The translations under genes were made by a program, and so were the position numbers. Shown piece after piece: positions 59,755 through 64,000 of a DNA stretch of 64,000 nt. Under the pieces are notes generated by a model. The model was given only the letters and a program-made list of their open reading frames with translations, was not told where the DNA came from and searched no databases. Source of the DNA: Arthrobacter sp. U41 (lineage in GTDB: Bacteria; Actinomycetota; Actinomycetes; Actinomycetales; Micrococcaceae); the NCBI RefSeq assembly GCF_001750145.1, contig NZ_CP015732.1:806001-870000 (forward strand). Direction: 5' to 3'. Every line of letters starts with the position of its first letter. Positions within the stretch are counted from its first letter, which is position 1.

Positions 59755-61513
59755 AGTCGTCGTGGACCACAACCCGGGACAGCTCCATCGTTCCGTCCGG
59801 CAGACGCCAGAAGTGCAGCCGCCGGGCCGATGCCACGTTCTGCTCGATTGCCGCGCGGAAGCACTTTGCCCCGTCCCCGCGCACCACCTGGGCGGTGTCT
59901 CCGCCCGGGTTCGCCCGCAGCGGGTGGACCTCCCGCGCCGCGTTCCGTTCCGCCGCCCCCGTCAGGACCTCCACCGCGGCCTTCAGTGCCTTCGCCACCA
60001 CGCCCGGCTCGGTGAAGCTGTAGAGGGACGCCGCGAACTCCGGGCCCGCCGTCCAGCCCGGGGGCAGCGCCTGCCGTGCCTTCTCGGACGCCGGAACGTT
60101 TTTGGCCCAGGCGAGGTACACATCGTGCCGCAGGCGCTCTCCGGAGCTCGCGAACAGCCCGTCCGAATCCGCAGCCAGCGCACGTTTGAGCGAGGCCTGT
60201 GTGCGGCGCTTGTAGGCCTTGAGGCCCAGGAGTTCCTCCTGCCGCCGGGAGAGCCGGACCTCCGCATCCGCCAGCGCCGCACGGGCCGACTCCGCGATCA
60301 GCTGTTCCGCCGCCAGTTCCAGCCGAAGGGCGTCCTGCTGCCGCTGGAGGCTGACGATCCCCGCCCCGGCCCGGCTGGCGGCTGCGACCAGTTCCTGCAA
60401 AGCGGCGACCTTCCCCCGTTCAACTTCCAGCTGGAGCTGGGTGCTCATCAGGGCCGCCGACGGCTTTGGGGCCGGGCCCGCCGCCACCGCGGAACTTTCC
60501 AGGTCCGCGGCTCCGGGCGCCCCGGTGACGTTTGCGGACCCGGCCGGGAACGTCCGGCCCGAGGTGGACTGCTCGGCGAGGTTCCGTCCGGACCGCAGCC
60601 AGGGGGTACCGCCCGCCAGGAGCGCGGGCGCCTCGACGACGTCGGCGTCATCATCGACGTCGAGCAGCGACAACGCCACGGCGCCGTGTTCCCGCAGGAA
60701 CCGCGCCACCACCACTTCGCCCTCCGTCACCAGGCTGTCCACGGTGTCGAGGGGGTTGGAGGAGACCCGGGCCTGTTCAACGGTCCAGCTGGAGCCCGGG
60801 TAGAGGGTGAGCCGCGTGTTCCTGGAGCCGACCTGTTCGGCCAGGGCGAGGACGAGGTCTCCGGGGCGGTAAAGCTCCGCGAGCCGGGGTGCGGTCTTCA
60901 GGCCGTTGATGTCGAGCGTCCTGTCCTCGTCGTTGAGATCGCCCTCGACGGACTGGCCGAGGTCCAGCATCCAGTCGAGGCGGACCGGGGGAACCACGTG
61001 CTCGCGCTGGATGGTGCAGCAGCTGCCGTCGCCCAGTTCGATGAGGGCCCGGGAACCCGCGCTGGCGAAGGCTTTGACGGTGCCCTGGACGCGCCGGGGC
61101 CTGGCGCGGGCTGTCGCCGGCTTCGGCGGGACCACGGTGATCAGGCGCAGCACGTCCTCGATGATGTCATCGGCCGCGCGGGCAGCCGTCTGGCGGTCGC
61201 GCGCCATTCGGAGCGGCCTTCGGTGCACGTCCGTCATCCAGCGAAGATCCTCCGAGTAGACGCGTGCCGCATTGCCGAACACGTGGGCCCCGGCCGGCAG
61301 GCTGTCGCCGAAGGCATAACTCTCCGCACCGTTTTCAAGCCAATAGACCTCGGCCAGCTCCCCGACTTCCCGGGCGATATGTTCCACGTCGATCCGGTTG
61401 CCCCGCTGCTCCGGGTGCCAGGAGATTACCGCCGCCGGTTTGGTCCGCCCGGCCGCCGTCAGGCGCAACGCAAGTTCTTTCCCCGAGGTGACAACCGCAT
61501 AAGCCTGTTCCAT
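59744..61513 (-). CDS. large protein with S1-like and coiled-coil regions, unknown
   Basis: The 589-aa product has four regions. Residues 1-105 are a conserved-looking alpha/beta module (AVISWHPEQRGNRIDVEHIAREVGELAEVYWLENGAESYAFGDSLPAGAHVFGNAARVYSEDLRW). About 140-255 hold S1-like or OB strands (VQGTVKAFASAGSRALIELGDGSCCTIQREHVVPPVRLDWMLDLGQSVEGDLNDEDRTLDIN). About 365-450 form a coiled coil (LQLEVERGKVAALQELVAAASR...RLELAAEQLIAE). The C-terminal 110 residues end LHFWRLPDGTMELSRVVVHDDFKP. There are no membrane segments. RNA binding is plausible, but no enzyme is recognised. ATG 61513 has GGGGA upstream. Confidence 0.7.
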   Translation of the reverse strand: MEQAYAVVTSGKELALRLTAAGRTKPAAVISWHPEQRGNRIDVEHIAREVGELAEVYWLENGAESYAFGDSLPAGAHVFGNAARVYSEDLRWMTDVHRRPLRMARDRQTAARAADDIIEDVLRLITVVPPKPATARARPRRVQGTVKAFASAGSRALIELGDGSCCTIQREHVVPPVRLDWMLDLGQSVEGDLNDEDRTLDINGLKTAPRLAELYRPGDLVLALAEQVGSRNTRLTLYPGSSWTVEQARVSSNPLDTVDSLVTEGEVVVARFLREHGAVALSLLDVDDDADVVEAPALLAGGTPWLRSGRNLAEQSTSGRTFPAGSANVTGAPGAADLESSAVAAGPAPKPSAALMSTQLQLEVERGKVAALQELVAAASRAGAGIVSLQRQQDALRLELAAEQLIAESARAALADAEVRLSRRQEELLGLKAYKRRTQASLKRALAADSDGLFASSGERLRHDVYLAWAKNVPASEKARQALPPGWTAGPEFAASLYSFTEPGVVAKALKAAVEVLTGAAERNAAREVHPLRANPGGDTAQVVRGDGAKCFRAAIEQNVASARRLHFWRLPDGTMELSRVVVHDDFKP

Positions 61514-61671
61514 AACGAATCCCCAATCGCCGGTGCGGACGTGCGTGCCGCAGGTGGTGGGGAAGCCGGCAGCTCCCCCACCTTGAGTAGAGCAGGAGGG
61601 GCCGACAGTTTGAGCGGGTCCTGACGACCTAAGCGGCCCGGCGGCCTTGAGTGGGGATTCGCGGGGGGCCG

Positions 61672-62361
61672 TTACCCCCGCGGCACGGCGATGACCGCCA
61701 GGGTCTGCTGCTGCCCGTTGCGCATCTCGACGCTGGCGATGTTGGAGAGCTGCAGGGGCGTGGCTCCGGTGATCCTGACCCTGCCACTGGGTGTTGCCGT
61801 CCACGCGCAGGCGCGGTCTTCGACGCCGTCGTTGTCCTTCACCCAGAGCGAGAAGGTGCCGTCCACCGGCAGGCTCCGGCCGTCGACCGCGAGCTCGGTG
61901 CCCCAGGTCTTCTTCACCATGCCCACCGTGAGCTGCAGTCCGTCGCTGGCCTGGACGGAGTAGCTGGCGTCCGGTCTGGGCGGCGGGTTGACCAGCGGCG
62001 CGGCCAGGATCCCGAGCGCGAGGCACGCCGCGGCCGCCGCAGCGAGCGCCGCGGTCCAGCGGCGTCGTGCCTTCCGGCGGCGCGTGGACAGTTCCTCGAG
62101 CATGCGCCGCGGCAGGGCGGCCGGCGCGGGATACGGCGTCGACGGTTCCCGCCCGGCAGCGGCAGGAGCGGCGGCGCCGAGCGCGACGGCGTCGGGCACC
62201 GGGAGCGCGTCCAGCAGCGCCGGAAGGCTGGCGAGTTCGTCCAGCTCCTGCCGGCAGTCAGCGCAGCTGCCCAGATGCTGCTCAAAGGCGGCGGCCTCCT
62301 CAGGCTCCAGACCGCCCAGCAGGTAGGCGCCGAGCGGCCGGTGCGGTTCCGTGGCGTTCAC
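61672..62361 (-). CDS. zinc-finger anti-sigma factor (RskA-like)
   Basis: The 229-aa product has an N-terminal cytoplasmic anti-sigma domain with the zinc motif EQHLGSCADCRQELDEL. A single membrane helix lies near residues 105-125 (WTAALAAAAAACLALGILAAPLV) and an extracytoplasmic RskA-type domain follows (YSVQASDGLQLTVGMVKKTWGTELAVDGRSLPVDGTFSLWVKDNDG...LQLSNIASVEMRNGQQQTLAVIAVPRG). It should hold the sigma factor inactive until cleaved. It overlaps the sigma gene by 4 bp (ATGA). Confidence 0.9.
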   Translation of the reverse strand: MNATEPHRPLGAYLLGGLEPEEAAAFEQHLGSCADCRQELDELASLPALLDALPVPDAVALGAAAPAAAGREPSTPYPAPAALPRRMLEELSTRRRKARRRWTAALAAAAAACLALGILAAPLVNPPPRPDASYSVQASDGLQLTVGMVKKTWGTELAVDGRSLPVDGTFSLWVKDNDGVEDRACAWTATPSGRVRITGATPLQLSNIASVEMRNGQQQTLAVIAVPRG

Positions 62362-62858
62362 CGTTCCACCCCCATCTCGTCAAGGATCGTCCGGAGGGCC
62401 CGCACGGCGTAGAACGCTCGGGACTTCACTGTTCCGCTCGGGATATTCAAACTGACCGAGGCCTCCCGGACGGTGTAGCGGCGGTAATGGAGGGCCACGA
62501 TGACCTCCCGGTGCTCCGCGCTGAGCCGCAGCAGCGCCTCTTCCATCAGCACCCGGTTGAGGAGTTCGTCGACGCGTTCTTCGCCCTCGGCCGGGTCGGC
62601 CAGGTCCCGGTCCGCCGTTTCGCGGGGCCGGCGCTGGGCCTTGCGGTAGTTGTCGATCATGATGTTGCGGGCGGTCCGGAACAGGTAGCTGCGCAGGCTT
62701 CCGGTGATGTGGGGCGCCTGCTGCCAGACCCGCAGGACGGTCTCTTGCACCACGTCATCCGCCAGTTGCGGATCCCGGCAGGCGCTGAGGACGAACCTCC
62801 TGAGGGCCGGCCCGTGGTCGCGGTAAATCGCCGCCACCACGTCTTCGTCCAGCGACAT
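62358..62858 (-). CDS. ECF-type RNA polymerase sigma factor
   Basis: The 166-aa product has region 2 (VVAAIYRDHGPALRRFVLSACRDPQLADDVVQETVLRVWQQAPHITGSLRSYLFRTARNIMIDNYRKAQRRP) and region 4 (ALLRLSAEHREVIVALHYRRYTVREASVSLNIPSGTVKSRAFYAVRALRTIL). GGGGAGG before ATG supports the start. The operon with the anti-sigma gene is preceded by a TGAACC-N16-CGTCATAA element, which is repeated for the divergent lipoprotein gene. It therefore probably controls both. Confidence 0.92.
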   Translation of the reverse strand: MSLDEDVVAAIYRDHGPALRRFVLSACRDPQLADDVVQETVLRVWQQAPHITGSLRSYLFRTARNIMIDNYRKAQRRPRETADRDLADPAEGEERVDELLNRVLMEEALLRLSAEHREVIVALHYRRYTVREASVSLNIPSGTVKSRAFYAVRALRTILDEMGVER

Positions 62859-62900
62859 GACCGTCCTCCCCTGGCTCGTGGGCTTCTGGGCTTTGTGCCT

Positions 62901-62930
62901 TTATGACGTGCGGACCGCCGGAACGGTTCA
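62901..62930 (-). promoter_or_regulatory. ECF-type promoter of the sigma/anti-sigma operon
   Basis: On the minus strand TGAACC (62925-62930), 16 nt, CGTCATAA (62901-62908). It matches the GAAC/CGTC plan of ECF promoters and the motif at 62968-62997. Confidence 0.7.
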
Positions 62931-62967
62931 GGCGCGCGTTTTCCGGGGTGCAGTCCACTGCCTGCTG

Positions 62968-62997
62968 TGAACCATTCTTCCCCCGGGGGCGTCGTAA
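62968..62997 (+). promoter_or_regulatory. ECF-type promoter of the lipoprotein gene
   Basis: TGAACC (62968-62973), 16 nt, CGTCGTAA (62990-62997). It has the same boxes and spacing as the divergent sigma operon promoter and predicts a leader of about 45 nt. Confidence 0.7.
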
Positions 62998-63049
62998 CGG
63001 TTAGCGCCGGCCGTGCCAGATTGGCCGGTTCGAGTCAAGGAGCAGCAAG

Positions 63050-63589
63050 ATGAAAAAGCACCTCAGCATTGGCCTGTCCGCTTTCGCCCTGGCGGCAATG
63101 CTCTCCGGCTGTGCCGGCACTGGCGGGACCAGCACTTCCACGCCGCCGGCGGCCGCGACGACGGCGCCCGGCAGCGTTGCGGCGACGTCGGGCCCGGCGT
63201 CGACCTCATCCCCGGCCGCGGCCGCCACGGACCTGAAAGTCGCGGACTCTTCCGCCGGCCGGATCGTGGTCGATGGCAAGGGGATGAGCGTCTACTTCTA
63301 CACCAAGGACGTCAGGGACTCCGGGACGAGCACCTGCACCGGCGGCTGCCTCGAGGCCTGGCCGCCGGTCCTGGCCGCCGCTGACACGCCAACGGCCGAA
63401 GGCGTCACCGGCACCGTGGGCACGCTTGCCACCCCTGAGGGCAGGAAGCAGCTGACCATCAACGGGATGCCCGTGTACTACTACGCCAAGGATCTGGCCG
63501 CCGGGGACATCCGGGGCCAGGGCGTCGGCGGCGTCTGGTACCTCGTGGCCCCTTCAGGTGACATGATCACCGCCGCCGCCGGGTATTAA
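63050..63589 (+). CDS. lipoprotein with secreted YxxxD-type repeats, probable ECF target
   Basis: The 179-aa product has a lipoprotein signal (SAFALAAMLSGCAG, Cys near 22), a Ser/Thr/Ala linker, and two copies of the COG4315-type repeat. These are GRIVVDGKGMSVYFYTKDVRDSGTSTCTGGCLEAWPPVL and TPEGRKQLTINGMPVYYYAKDLAAGDIRGQGVGGVWYLVAPSGD. The repeat often carries the C..GC..AWPP motif seen here. The role is unknown, though related genes are linked to redox or envelope stress. AAGGAGCAGCAAG before ATG supports the start. It is driven by the ECF-type promoter at 62968. Confidence 0.85.
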   Translation: MKKHLSIGLSAFALAAMLSGCAGTGGTSTSTPPAAATTAPGSVAATSGPASTSSPAAAATDLKVADSSAGRIVVDGKGMSVYFYTKDVRDSGTSTCTGGCLEAWPPVLAAADTPTAEGVTGTVGTLATPEGRKQLTINGMPVYYYAKDLAAGDIRGQGVGGVWYLVAPSGDMITAAAGY

Positions 63590-63614
63590 CAGCCGGGCCC
63601 GGCGGCCTTCAGGC

Positions 63615-64000
63615 TCAGTCGTCTTCGACCTCGACCTCGAACTCGACGGCGGCGAGGATCTCCTTGGTGTCCGGGTGGATCATGACCGCTTCCTGTTCAT
63701 CGTCCAGCATGAGGAACTCGCCCTGGTCCGTGGTGAAATGCCACGCCAGGGTGGTCTGGCCGTCGTGGTCATAGTTGGGATCACCCATCGTGATCTTCAG
63801 GAGCGTGTGGCCGGCCACGTCGCAGAGCTCGCGGATGATCACCTCGAATTCCGGGGTGTCGAGCAGCTCATCTTCGGCGGCCTCGGCCTGGCGCTCGGCC
63901 AGGTTTGGGATCCGGGATACGCGCTCGGCGATGTGGCGGTCGAGTTCCTCCTCGTCCAGAATGAGGAGGTCCGCCTGGTCCCGGAGCCAGGCGGCGTTGA
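63615..64000 (-). CDS. hypothetical protein, C-terminal part (5' end beyond window)
   Basis: The frame is open to the right edge and gives about 127 residues, NAAWLRDQADLLILDEEELDRHIAERVSRIPNLAERQAEAAEDELLDTPEFEVIIRELCDVAGHTLLKITMGDPNYDHDGQTTLAWHFTTDQGEFLMLDDEQEAVMIHPDTKEILAAVEFEVEVEDD. It is acidic, with no membrane segment. A GTG at 63842 would give a 75-residue product, but the upstream frame is equally protein-like, so the gene is longer. The family is not recognised. Confidence 0.65.
   Translation of the reverse strand, partial: NAAWLRDQADLLILDEEELDRHIAERVSRIPNLAERQAEAAEDELLDTPEFEVIIRELCDVAGHTLLKITMGDPNYDHDGQTTLAWHFTTDQGEFLMLDDEQEAVMIHPDTKEILAAVEFEVEVEDD

Overview
The window is high-GC DNA from an actinobacterium, most likely of the Arthrobacter/Pseudarthrobacter group (Micrococcaceae). 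This rests on GC-rich codon use, the actinobacterial families present (DUF3073, DUF6986, DUF1206, DUF4031, a ModABC unit with a short HTH/TOBE protein), and many start codons that sit 6-7 nt after a TANNNT box with no ribosome binding site, the pattern of leaderless mRNAs. No rRNA, tRNA, CRISPR array or prophage was found.

About 1.5-18.1 kb is a purine and ureide catabolic district. It holds uraD and uraH, a MocA/MobA-like nucleotidyltransferase, a two-gene xanthine dehydrogenase, a guanine-deaminase-like enzyme, uricase, a malate synthase remnant fused to a DUF6986 gene, ureidoglycine aminohydrolase, a class III aminotransferase, hydroxypyruvate isomerase and allantoinase. Together they cover most of guanine/xanthine to urate to allantoin to glyoxylate. 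Allantoate amidohydrolase, glyoxylate carboligase and tartronate-semialdehyde reductase are not in the window. A repair glycosylase, a DUF488 protein and an aldo/keto reductase are interspersed. At 28.8-31.9 kb, modCBA and an HTH/TOBE regulator supply molybdate, which the xanthine dehydrogenase needs.

About 18-40 kb is mostly conserved housekeeping: purF-purM, DUF3073, a septum-formation-like protein, clpB behind a HAIR/HspR operator, an AhpD-like protein, an AI-2E family permease, YccF, YceI, a luciferase-like oxidoreductase, trpF and hutD. At 40.7-42.1 kb an intact IS481-family element with a 15-bp target duplication has landed in the loop of an intergenic palindrome. Just beyond it, an apparent guanidine-III (ykkC-III) riboswitch precedes a pair of SMR exporters. 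An aldo/keto reductase follows whose catalytic tyrosine codon is TAA.

About 44-64 kb holds a DEAD-box helicase with a long leader, two methyltransferases, a lower-GC island (48.5-50.5 kb) with a beta/gamma-crystallin-like protein, two MFS permeases, two tandem paralogous lipoproteins, trmB, DUF1206-nagA, a large unknown protein with S1-like and coiled-coil segments, and an ECF sigma/anti-sigma operon. That operon diverges from a lipoprotein gene, and both promoters carry the same bipartite motif. Long inverted repeats close many transcription units, and several recur as sequence families.
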